Assembly: GCA_046537875.1 (NCBI GenBank)
Contig: JBKHJZ010000180.1
Location: 1 to 6,439, forward strand
Reading direction: 5' to 3'
DNA length: 6,439 nucleotides
Origin: JBKHJZ01 sp046537875
GTDB lineage: Bacteria > Actinomycetota > Acidimicrobiia > Acidimicrobiales > VFJN01
The notes beneath the pieces are model-generated. The model was given only the letters and a program-made list of their open reading frames with translations, was not told where the DNA came from and did not search any database. Position numbers and translations under genes: made by a program. This document shows, one piece after another, positions 1-5,080 of this stretch (the first letter of the stretch is position 1; each line of letters opens with the position of its first letter).

Positions 1-25
1 AGGGGGGAGGGTCTCCCTCCCCCCT
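1..25 (-). terminator. Hairpin terminator of the aldehyde dehydrogenase gene
   Basis: An 11-bp perfect inverted repeat (1-11 AGGGGGGAGGG with 15-25) encloses a 3-nt loop. In the minus-strand transcript it begins 6 nt after the stop codon of the aldehyde dehydrogenase. The stem is almost entirely G on one side and C on the other. No U-run is visible, but the window ends here, so the 3' flank is unknown. U-poor GC-rich hairpins are common as terminators in actinobacteria. Confidence 0.65.
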
Positions 26-31
26 CCGCTA

Positions 32-1462
32 CTACAGCTGCATCGACTTGGTCTCGAGGAACTCCTCGAACCCGTAGGTGCCGTACTCCCGGCCGTAGCC
101 GCTGTTCTTGTAGCCGCCGAACGGCGCGTTCGGGTTGAAGGCGCCGCCGTTGACCTCGATCTGGCCGGTCCGCACCTTGCGGGCGAAGGCCTTGGCCCGC
201 TCCTGGTCACCGCTCCACACGCCGCCAGACAGGCCGTAGGCCGAGTCGTTGGCGATGTCGACGGCCTCGTCCTCGCCCTCGTAGGGGATGATCGACAGCA
301 CCGGGCCGAAGATCTCCTCCTGGGCGATGGTCATGTCGTTGCGGACCTCGGAGAACACGGTCGGCCGCACGTAGAAGCCCTGGTCGAGGCCCTCCGGCCG
401 CCCCGGACCGCCGGTCACCAGCTTGGCGCCCTCGTCGATGCCCTTCTGGATGTACCCGGTGACCCGGTCGACCTGCGCCTGGCTCGACAGCGGGCCCAGC
501 TTGACGCCCTCGGTGAACGGGTCGCCCGGCTGGTAGTTGGACTCGACCTCGTCGGCGGCGATGCGCTCGGCGTCCGCCAGGCGGTCGGCCGGCACGATCA
601 TCCGGGTCAGCGCCGTGCAGGTCTGGCCCTGGTTGATGTAGCACTTGAACACGCCGTCGCGGACGGCCTTCTCGAAGGCCTCGTCGTCGAGGTCGTCGAG
701 CAGCACGTTGGCCGACTTGCCGCCGAGCTCGAGCGCCACCCGCTTGAGTGTCTGAGAGGCCAGCTCGGCCACGCGCCTGCCGGCGCGCGTCGAGCCGGTG
801 AACGACACCATGTCGACGTCAGGGTGGCGGGCGATCGCCTCGCCGACCACGGGCCCGGTGCCGGTCACCAGGTTGAACACGCCCGCCGGCACGCCGGCGT
901 CGTCGATGACCTCCGCCAGGATCAGGGCGTCGAGCGGCGCCACCTCGCTCGGCTTGAGCACCACCGTGCAGCCGGCGGCGATGGCGAACGCCACCTTGGC
1001 GGCGATCTGGTGGAGCGGGTAGTTCCACGGCGTGATGGCCCCGACCACGCCCACCGGCTCCTTGACCACGAGGCTGTTGCCGAGCGTCTCCTCGTACTGG
1101 TAGCCCTCGGCCACCTGGGCGGCGGTGGTGAACGAGTTGATCGGCAGGCCGGCCTGGATGATGAGGCTGAGCGACTTGGGCATGCCCGCCTCGCGGGTGA
1201 CGGCGGTGGCGATCTCGTCCATCCGGGCACCGAGGCCCTCGGCGACGCGCGTGCACACCTTGGCGCGCTCCTCCGGCGTGGTGAGAGACCATGTGTCGAA
1301 GGCCCGGCGGGCGGCGGCGACGGCCGCGTCGACGTCCTCGGGCGTGCCGTCGGGGATCTGGGCGATCACCTCGCCGTTGGTCGAGTCGAACACGTCGATC
1401 GATCCCGACCCGGTGGACGGCACCCACGATCCGTCGATGTAGAGCTTGTCGTGAACCTGCAC
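32..1462 (-). CDS. Aldehyde dehydrogenase family protein (NAD(P)-dependent)
   Basis: This gene oxidises an aldehyde to the carboxylic acid with NAD(P)+ and is a soluble cytoplasmic enzyme. With the GTG start at 1462 it has 476 residues, normal for the family. Visible signatures are the oxyanion Asn147 in PWNYPL, cofactor-binding Lys170 in VLKPSE, the FTGST turn at 221-225, general-base Glu245 in LELGG, the nucleophile Cys282 in GQTCTAL, and EEIFGPV at 382-388 with Glu383. The C-terminal PFGGYKNSGYGRE segment (447-459) belongs to the oligomerisation and active-site region. All catalytic residues are present, so it should be active. The start was chosen because family members normally begin just before the KLYIDGSW segment. 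An AGGGGG sequence lies about 10 nt upstream. A GTG at 1537 with a stronger Shine-Dalgarno would add 25 residues, and an ATG at 1705 would run into the divergent gene. The gene ends in tandem TAG TAG stops. The substrate is not identifiable; the divergent SRPBCC neighbour gives only a weak hint of catabolic use. Confidence 0.93.
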   Translation of the reverse strand: MQVHDKLYIDGSWVPSTGSGSIDVFDSTNGEVIAQIPDGTPEDVDAAVAAARRAFDTWSLTTPEERAKVCTRVAEGLGARMDEIATAVTREAGMPKSLSLIIQAGLPINSFTTAAQVAEGYQYEETLGNSLVVKEPVGVVGAITPWNYPLHQIAAKVAFAIAAGCTVVLKPSEVAPLDALILAEVIDDAGVPAGVFNLVTGTGPVVGEAIARHPDVDMVSFTGSTRAGRRVAELASQTLKRVALELGGKSANVLLDDLDDEAFEKAVRDGVFKCYINQGQTCTALTRMIVPADRLADAERIAADEVESNYQPGDPFTEGVKLGPLSSQAQVDRVTGYIQKGIDEGAKLVTGGPGRPEGLDQGFYVRPTVFSEVRNDMTIAQEEIFGPVLSIIPYEGEDEAVDIANDSAYGLSGGVWSGDQERAKAFARKVRTGQIEVNGGAFNPNAPFGGYKNSGYGREYGTYGFEEFLETKSMQL

Positions 1463-1501
1463 GGTGGCGGTACCCCCTGTGGTGGACGGGTGCGACGGGC
1501 G

Positions 1502-1522
1502 GACCCGCCTGACCAGCGGGTC
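1502..1522. promoter_or_regulatory. Perfect 7-7-7 inverted repeat, candidate operator
   Basis: GACCCGC at 1502-1508 is repeated in inverted form as GCGGGTC at 1516-1522, with a 7-nt spacer. The 14-bp centre-to-centre geometry and its place between two divergent genes suit a dimeric repressor site. It could also fold as an RNA hairpin in the dehydrogenase leader. If the dehydrogenase starts at 1537 instead of 1462, this DNA lies inside its first codons. No regulator gene is adjacent, so the assignment is an inference from symmetry and position. Confidence 0.35.
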
Positions 1523-1543
1523 AAGGTCTACGTGCACGATAGA

Positions 1544-1550
1544 CCTCCCC
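1544..1550 (-). promoter_or_regulatory. Strong Shine-Dalgarno for an alternative upstream start of the aldehyde dehydrogenase
   Basis: On the minus strand GGGGAGG lies 6 nt before an in-frame GTG at 1537-1535. This is a better ribosome binding site than the one before the preferred GTG at 1462. Use of it would give a 501-residue protein with a 25-residue N-terminal extension rich in Val, Arg and Pro that resembles no known part of the family fold. Confidence 0.4.
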
Positions 1551-1572
1551 GGCGGCCGCCTGCAGGGCGCGG

Positions 1573-1578
1573 TAGGGT
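1573..1578 (+). promoter_or_regulatory. Candidate -10 box (TAGGGT) for leaderless expression of the SRPBCC gene
   Basis: TAGGGT fits the actinobacterial TAnnnT -10 pattern and ends 8 nt before the GTG at 1587. Transcription starting about 7 nt downstream of the box would begin at or next to the start codon, producing a leaderless mRNA. No good -35 element is visible upstream. A weak alternative reading is that the AGGG serves as a Shine-Dalgarno about 9-10 nt from the GTG. Confidence 0.5.
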
Positions 1579-1586
1579 CGGCGACC

Positions 1587-2129
1587 GTGACAGACGCTGC
1601 CGCATCCCGCACGCGGGCCCCGCAGGTCCCCGACCTCGAGGCATCGGTGGTGGTGGATGCGCCCCCGGAGAGGGTGTGGGACCTGATCGCGGACGTGACC
1701 CGCATGGGCGAGTGGAGCCCCGAGTGCTACCGCTGCCGCTGGATCGGCCGCGAGCGCCGGCCGGTCGCAGGCGCCCGGTTCGTGGGCTTCAACCGGCGTG
1801 GCCTCGTCCGCTGGGCCACGACCAACGTGGTCGAAGAGGCCGAGCCCGCCCGGTCGTTCGCCTTCCGCACCCAGGGGACGGGCGCCCGCTGGTCGTTCCG
1901 CCTCGAGCCCGAGGGCGACCGCACCCGCCTCACCCAGACCCGCCACCTCACCAAGGGCGTCACGCGGGTGGTGAAGCTGGCGGCGGTGTTCGTCGGGGGC
2001 CAGCCGAGCCACGACCGCGAGCTCGAGGCCGGCATGCAGCAGACCGTCGAGCGCATCCGGGCCGCCGCCGAGCGGGCCGCCGGCACGGCCGGCTCGAGCG
2101 ACAGCGGCGACGGCGGAGCGCCCGGCTGA
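1587..2129 (+). CDS. SRPBCC (START/Bet v1-like) family protein
   Basis: This is a 180-residue protein of the SRPBCC superfamily, whose members fold as a helix-grip around a deep hydrophobic pocket and bind or transform lipids, polyketides or other small ligands. The family signature is VVVDAPPERVWDLIADV (residues 21-37), followed by the GEWSPEC segment at 41-47. Then come the beta-strand region (about 52-120) and a long C-terminal helix (about 137-165) that closes the pocket. The last 15 residues are a low-complexity Gly/Ser/Ala tail. The start was taken at GTG 1587 because it lies a few residues before the conserved first strand and 8 nt after a TAGGGT box. An earlier ATG at 1464 would overlap the divergent dehydrogenase. 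The protein is probably cytoplasmic, with no signal peptide or membrane segment. It is transcribed divergently from the aldehyde dehydrogenase and convergently with the amidohydrolase. The ligand is unknown and enzymatic activity cannot be asserted. Confidence 0.88.
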   Translation: MTDAAASRTRAPQVPDLEASVVVDAPPERVWDLIADVTRMGEWSPECYRCRWIGRERRPVAGARFVGFNRRGLVRWATTNVVEEAEPARSFAFRTQGTGARWSFRLEPEGDRTRLTQTRHLTKGVTRVVKLAAVFVGGQPSHDRELEAGMQQTVERIRAAAERAAGTAGSSDSGDGGAPG

Positions 2130-2136
2130 GCCACCG

Positions 2137-2166
2137 GCCGACCCGCCGGCGGAGGGGCGGGTCGGC
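2137..2166. terminator. Bidirectional hairpin terminator between convergent genes
   Basis: A perfect 11-bp inverted repeat (2137-2147 GCCGACCCGCC with 2156-2166) has an 8-nt loop and sits 7 nt after the SRPBCC stop codon. It also lies about 48 nt beyond the amidohydrolase stop on the other strand. The symmetric GC-rich stem without a long T-run could act in both directions. The position in the only gap between two convergent genes is what makes termination the likely role. Confidence 0.7.
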
Positions 2167-2214
2167 GGCTGGTTCAGGCGCCCTCGGGTCGGGTTCGCCC
2201 CGGCCGGGTGGCCC

Positions 2215-3945
2215 TCAGCGGGTCGGGATTGTCACCGTGTCGGCGCCGGACCGGAGCACCCGGCCCGGTGTCTCGCCCGTGGCGCGGCCGTCCTGCACCG
2301 TGGCCACACCGGCCACGTAGACCCGCACCACGCCCTCGGAGCCCGCGGTGAGGCGCGCCGCCCCGCCGGGCAGGTCCTCGACCAGCCGCGCGTCGCGGGA
2401 CCCCACGGTCTCCGGATCGAAGACCACCAGGTCGGCGTGGTTGCCGGCGGCGATCGTGCCCCGGCCGGCGAGGCCGAACAGCTCGGCCGGCTCGCTGGTG
2501 AGCATCTGCACGGCGCGCTCGAGGCTCACGAGCCGGCGGCCCCGCAGGCTGTCGGCCAGCAGGCGGGTGGTGTAGGTGGAGCCGCACATGCGGTCGAGGT
2601 GCGCCCCGGCGTCCGAGCCGCCGAGCAGCACGCGGGGGTCGGCCCACGCGTCCCGGCGCATGACCCACGAGGCGTCGTCGTCGTCGGTGGGCGTGGGCCA
2701 CAGCACGGTGCGGAAGTCGTCGTTCGCGACGATCTCGACCAGGGCATCGAACGGCTCGGTCCGCCGCTCGCGGGCGATGTCGCCGACCACCCGGCCGGTG
2801 AGCCCCTCGTTCGCGGCCGAGTACGTGTCGCCGATCACGTAGCGGTCCCAGCCGGCGAGGCGCCGGAACACCCCGGCCTCCTCGCTCTGCGACCGCTCCA
2901 CCAGGCGGCGGCGCACCTCCGGGTCGGCGAGCGCTGCCTTCTTCTCGTCGGGCGGCAGCCTCATCACGTCGCCCCAGCCGGGCATGAGCCAGAGGGCGCA
3001 GAAGCTGCCGAAGCTCATGTTCATCGGCACGAGCACCGGCATGGTGAGCGCCACCACCCGGCCGCCCCGCCCGGCCGCCACGTCGGCGGCGCCGAGCTGG
3101 CGCGGCACCCGGCCGGGCACCGATGAGTCGATGGTCAGCACGTTCCAGTTGATCGAGCGCCCGGCCGCGGCCGACATGTCGCTGACCAGCTCGATCTCCT
3201 CGTCGGAGAACGTGTCGAGCCCGCCCTCGAAGGCGGCTTCCAGGAACGTGCCCTCGTGCTCGCCGACCGCCCCGCACAGCGCCAGGATCTCGTCGCGGGA
3301 GGCGTGGCGCGAGGCGACCGGCTGCCCGTCGCCGTCGCTGTGCGACGACGAGAGCGTGGTGGAGAAGCCGAGGCCCCCGGCCTCGATGGCCCCGTGGAGC
3401 TCGCGGACCATCTCGGCGGTCTGCTCGGGGCTCGCCCGGTTGCCGATCGCGTCGGCGCCCATCACGTAGCGGCGCAGGGCGCAGTGCCCCACCATGAACC
3501 CGGCGTTCACGCCGATGCGCCCGTCGAGGCGGTCGAGGTACTCCGCGAAGGTCTCCCACCGCCAGTCGACGCCGGTCTCGAGGGCGGCGAGGGGCATGCC
3601 CTCGACCCGCGCCATCATGCGCCGCAGGTAGTCGGCGTCGCGGGCGTGGAGGGGGGCCAGCGTGAAGCCGCAGTTGCCGGCCAGGATCGTCGTGACCCCG
3701 TGGAGGTTCGACGGCGAGGCCGCCGGGTCCCAGAGGAGCTGGGCGTCGTAGTGGGTGTGGGGGTCGACGAACCCCGGGCAGACCGCCAGGCCGCCCGCGT
3801 CGAGCACCTCGGCCGCCTCGTCGTCGATCTCGCCGGGCCCGGTCACCCGGGCGATGCGGCCGCCCGCCACCCCGACGTCGCCGGGGCGGCCGGGGGCTCC
3901 CGTCCCGTCGATGATGGTCGCTCCGCGGATGACGAGGTCGAGCAT
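2215..3945 (-). CDS. Amidohydrolase family protein, N-acyl-D-amino-acid deacylase group
   Basis: This 576-residue metal-dependent hydrolase belongs to the amidohydrolase superfamily (D-aminoacylase/dihydroorotase-like, amidohydrolase 3 type). It is expected to cleave an amide or related C-N bond in the cytoplasm. The N-terminal beta-sandwich strand is LVIRGATIIDGTGAPG (4-19). The HxH metal motif is FVDPHTHYD with His63 and His65. The GNCGFTLAP motif (90-98) carries Cys92, the equivalent of the zinc-binding cysteine of D-aminoacylase. His214 matches the strand-5 His ligand, and SDAGAH supplies catalytic Asp445 and His449. The C-terminal sandwich returns at GTIAAGNHADLVVFDPE. The usual strand-6 His (SHHK motif) is replaced by INWNVL (265-270), so the metal site differs from the classical enzyme. 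Length is somewhat above the roughly 480-residue D-aminoacylases. The ATG at 3945 follows a GGGAGGG ribosome binding site with close spacing. True substrate is unknown, and annotation as a D-aminoacylase should be treated as family-level only. Confidence 0.9.
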   Translation of the reverse strand: MLDLVIRGATIIDGTGAPGRPGDVGVAGGRIARVTGPGEIDDEAAEVLDAGGLAVCPGFVDPHTHYDAQLLWDPAASPSNLHGVTTILAGNCGFTLAPLHARDADYLRRMMARVEGMPLAALETGVDWRWETFAEYLDRLDGRIGVNAGFMVGHCALRRYVMGADAIGNRASPEQTAEMVRELHGAIEAGGLGFSTTLSSSHSDGDGQPVASRHASRDEILALCGAVGEHEGTFLEAAFEGGLDTFSDEEIELVSDMSAAAGRSINWNVLTIDSSVPGRVPRQLGAADVAAGRGGRVVALTMPVLVPMNMSFGSFCALWLMPGWGDVMRLPPDEKKAALADPEVRRRLVERSQSEEAGVFRRLAGWDRYVIGDTYSAANEGLTGRVVGDIARERRTEPFDALVEIVANDDFRTVLWPTPTDDDDASWVMRRDAWADPRVLLGGSDAGAHLDRMCGSTYTTRLLADSLRGRRLVSLERAVQMLTSEPAELFGLAGRGTIAAGNHADLVVFDPETVGSRDARLVEDLPGGAARLTAGSEGVVRVYVAGVATVQDGRATGETPGRVLRSGADTVTIPTR

Positions 3946-4006
3946 GCTCCCTCCCGGGGGCAGGGGAACCGCTGGTTCGGACGTGTGGACGGCGGGCTGC
4001 CGAGTC

Positions 4007-4021
4007 CTGACGGTGTGTCAG
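4007..4021. promoter_or_regulatory. Inverted repeat CTGAC-n5-GTCAG, candidate operator of the amidohydrolase gene
   Basis: A perfect 5-bp inverted repeat with a 5-nt spacer starts directly downstream of a TAnnnT box facing the amidohydrolase. Its position over the expected transcription start is the classical place for a repressor site. The repeat is short and would occur by chance fairly often, so the claim rests on placement. Confidence 0.3.
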
Positions 4022-4027
4022 ATGCTA
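4022..4027 (-). promoter_or_regulatory. Candidate -10 box (TAGCAT) for the amidohydrolase gene
   Basis: On the minus strand TAGCAT fits the TAnnnT pattern and lies in the least GC-rich part of the 137-bp gap between the methyltransferase and amidohydrolase genes. It would give a leader of about 70 nt before the ATG at 3945. No recognisable -35 hexamer is seen at 16-19 bp spacing. Confidence 0.35.
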
Positions 4028-4044
4028 ATCGCGTCGGTGGGCCG

Positions 4045-4067
4045 GCGGGTCGGGCGCTCCGACCTGC
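4045..4067 (-). terminator. Probable hairpin terminator of the RNA methyltransferase gene
   Basis: Arms at 4045-4053 and 4059-4067 form a 9-bp stem with one non-Watson-Crick pair and a 5-nt loop, starting 15 nt after the methyltransferase stop. The inner 6 bp (GGTCGG with CCGACC) are perfect. There is no U-run, so it may be a weak terminator. If it works, the amidohydrolase downstream depends on its own promoter. Confidence 0.4.
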
Positions 4068-4082
4068 TCATGGTCACGACGC

Positions 4083-4892
4083 TCAGCCCCGGCAGCGACC
4101 CACGACCCAGAACGCGATCCCGGCCGCGACGCCGACGTTGAGCGAATCGACCCCGCCGCGCATCGGGATGCCCGCCCGCACGTCTGCGGCCGACAGCGTC
4201 GCCGCCGACAGGCCCGCCCCCTCGGCTCCCAGCAGCAGCGCGAGCGGCTCCCCGTCGTCGACCCCCAGCTCGTCGATCGGCACCGACCCGGCGTCCGGGG
4301 TGAGCGCCACCAGCCGGAACCCCCGCTCGCGCAGCACGTCGAGGCCGCCGGGCAACCCGGGGACCCGGGCCCACGGGAACGCGTAGCCCTCGCCCATCGC
4401 CACCCGCGAGGCGCGCCGGTAGAGCGGGTCGCTGCACGTGGGATCGAGCAGCGCAGCGTCGAGGCCCAGCCCCGCCGCCGACCGCAGGATCAGCCCCAGG
4501 TTCACCGGGTTGCTCACCCGCTCGAGCACCACCACCCGGCTCGCCCCGTCGAGCACCTCCTGAGCCGCCGGCTCCGGTCGCCGGTCGAAGCAGCCGAGCA
4601 GCCCCCGGTGGACGCCCAGGCCGGTGATGCGCTGGAGCACGGCCGGCGCCGCTGCGTAGACGGGCACGTCGGGCCCGATGCCCGCGGGCAGCGGGTCGGT
4701 GCGGGTGGCGTCGACCAGCAGGGCCCGGGGCCGGAAACCGGCCCGGGCGGCCCGCTCGGCCACCGCATCCCCCTCGGCGATGAAGACCCCGAGGTCGCCA
4801 GTGGACGGGCGGCGGGCGAGCTCCCGGTCGCGCAGGCCCACGAAGTCGGCGATGCGGGGGTCGCCGGGGTCGTCGATCGGGATGCGCGGCAC
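4083..4892 (-). CDS. SpoU/TrmH-family RNA 2'-O-methyltransferase
   Basis: This 269-residue protein is an S-adenosylmethionine-dependent methyltransferase of the SPOUT (trefoil-knot) class that methylates ribose 2'-OH groups in rRNA or tRNA. The N-terminal half contains the substrate-binding-domain segment VFIAEG (36-41), matching the SpoU substrate-binding domain. The catalytic half has all three SpoU motifs. Motif 1 is NPVNLGLILRSA (128-139) with Asn131 and Arg137. Motif 2 is LLLGAEGAGLS (219-229) with Glu224. Motif 3 is IPMRGGVDSLNVGVAAGIA (242-260) with Ser250 and Asn252. The GTG at 4892 was chosen because homologues begin close to the DPGDPRIADF segment. The only earlier in-frame start is a TTG at 4976 within the promoter region, and the ATG at 4899 is out of frame. 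The Shine-Dalgarno is poor: a GGAG lies about 13 nt upstream. It is divergent from the isocitrate dehydrogenase. Length and architecture resemble uncharacterised actinobacterial rRNA methyltransferases; the modified nucleotide is unknown. Confidence 0.9.
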   Translation of the reverse strand: MPRIPIDDPGDPRIADFVGLRDRELARRPSTGDLGVFIAEGDAVAERAARAGFRPRALLVDATRTDPLPAGIGPDVPVYAAAPAVLQRITGLGVHRGLLGCFDRRPEPAAQEVLDGASRVVVLERVSNPVNLGLILRSAAGLGLDAALLDPTCSDPLYRRASRVAMGEGYAFPWARVPGLPGGLDVLRERGFRLVALTPDAGSVPIDELGVDDGEPLALLLGAEGAGLSAATLSAADVRAGIPMRGGVDSLNVGVAAGIAFWVVGRCRG

Positions 4893-4951
4893 AGCGCATG
4901 CTCGACTCCGGGACGGCGCGCCCGCAAGGCTGTCGGTCGGAACGGTGGGTG

Positions 4952-4978
4952 CCCTAGTCTGACAAGTCCGATACAAGT
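4952..4978. promoter_or_regulatory. AT-richer divergent promoter segment with an ACAAGT direct repeat
   Basis: This is the only conspicuously AT-richer patch in the 188-bp gap between the methyltransferase and isocitrate dehydrogenase genes, so it likely holds one or both promoters. On the plus strand TAGTCT (4955-4960) fits TAnnnT. On the minus strand TAGGGC (4957-4952) is a weaker match. ACAAGT occurs at 4962-4967 and again at 4973-4978, exactly 11 bp apart, which would place two protein contacts on the same face of the helix. No convincing -35 element pairs with either box. Confidence 0.35.
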
Positions 4979-5005
4979 GCCCGGCGGGTGAGCCCAGCCC
5001 CCGGG

Positions 5006-5061
5006 GCCGGTGGAGATCGGAACCGCGCCACCTGAGCGGGTGGAGACCCGAACCACGTCAC
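5006..5061 (+). repeat. Imperfect tandem repeat with 30-bp period in the isocitrate dehydrogenase leader
   Basis: Positions 5006-5031 and 5036-5061 match at 21 of 26 bases. The shared cores are GGTGGAGA and GAACC. The first copy also contains GGTGG (5009-5013) facing CCACC (5028-5032), so it could fold as a hairpin. The pair ends about 20 bp before the start codon. It may be a duplicated regulator site or a structured leader. Confidence 0.6.
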
Positions 5062-5067
5062 GGAAGC

Positions 5068-5074
5068 GAAAGAG
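5068..5074 (+). promoter_or_regulatory. Weak ribosome binding site of the isocitrate dehydrogenase
   Basis: GAAAGAG, a one-mismatch version of the AAGGAG core, sits 6 nt before the ATG at 5081. It is the only plausible Shine-Dalgarno near the start. Confidence 0.4.
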
Positions 5075-5080
5075 CCCGGC

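Noticed and set aside
1463..1705. ATG at 1705 as the start of the aldehyde dehydrogenase
   Set aside because: It would overlap the first 119 bases of the divergent SRPBCC gene and add 81 residues unlike the family.
824..2320. Long plus-strand open frame of 498 codons across the aldehyde dehydrogenase and the SRPBCC gene
   Set aside because: It is antisense to one well-supported gene and in another frame of a second. The translation is rich in Arg, Gly, Ala and Pro with no recognisable domain, as expected for open shadow frames in GC-rich DNA.
2174..3559. Minus-strand open frame of 461 codons inside the amidohydrolase
   Set aside because: It lies on the same strand as the amidohydrolase in a different frame and gives a low-complexity Arg/Gly/Ala/Pro product, while the overlapping frame carries intact catalytic motifs.
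3256..4386. Plus-strand open frame of 376 codons across the amidohydrolase start and the methyltransferase end
   Set aside because: It runs antisense to two supported genes and has low-complexity composition without a domain.
4890..4976. TTG at 4976 as the start of the RNA methyltransferase
   Set aside because: It would add 28 residues with no similarity to the family, lies in the AT-richer promoter patch and lacks a Shine-Dalgarno. GTG at 4892 fits the family N-terminus.
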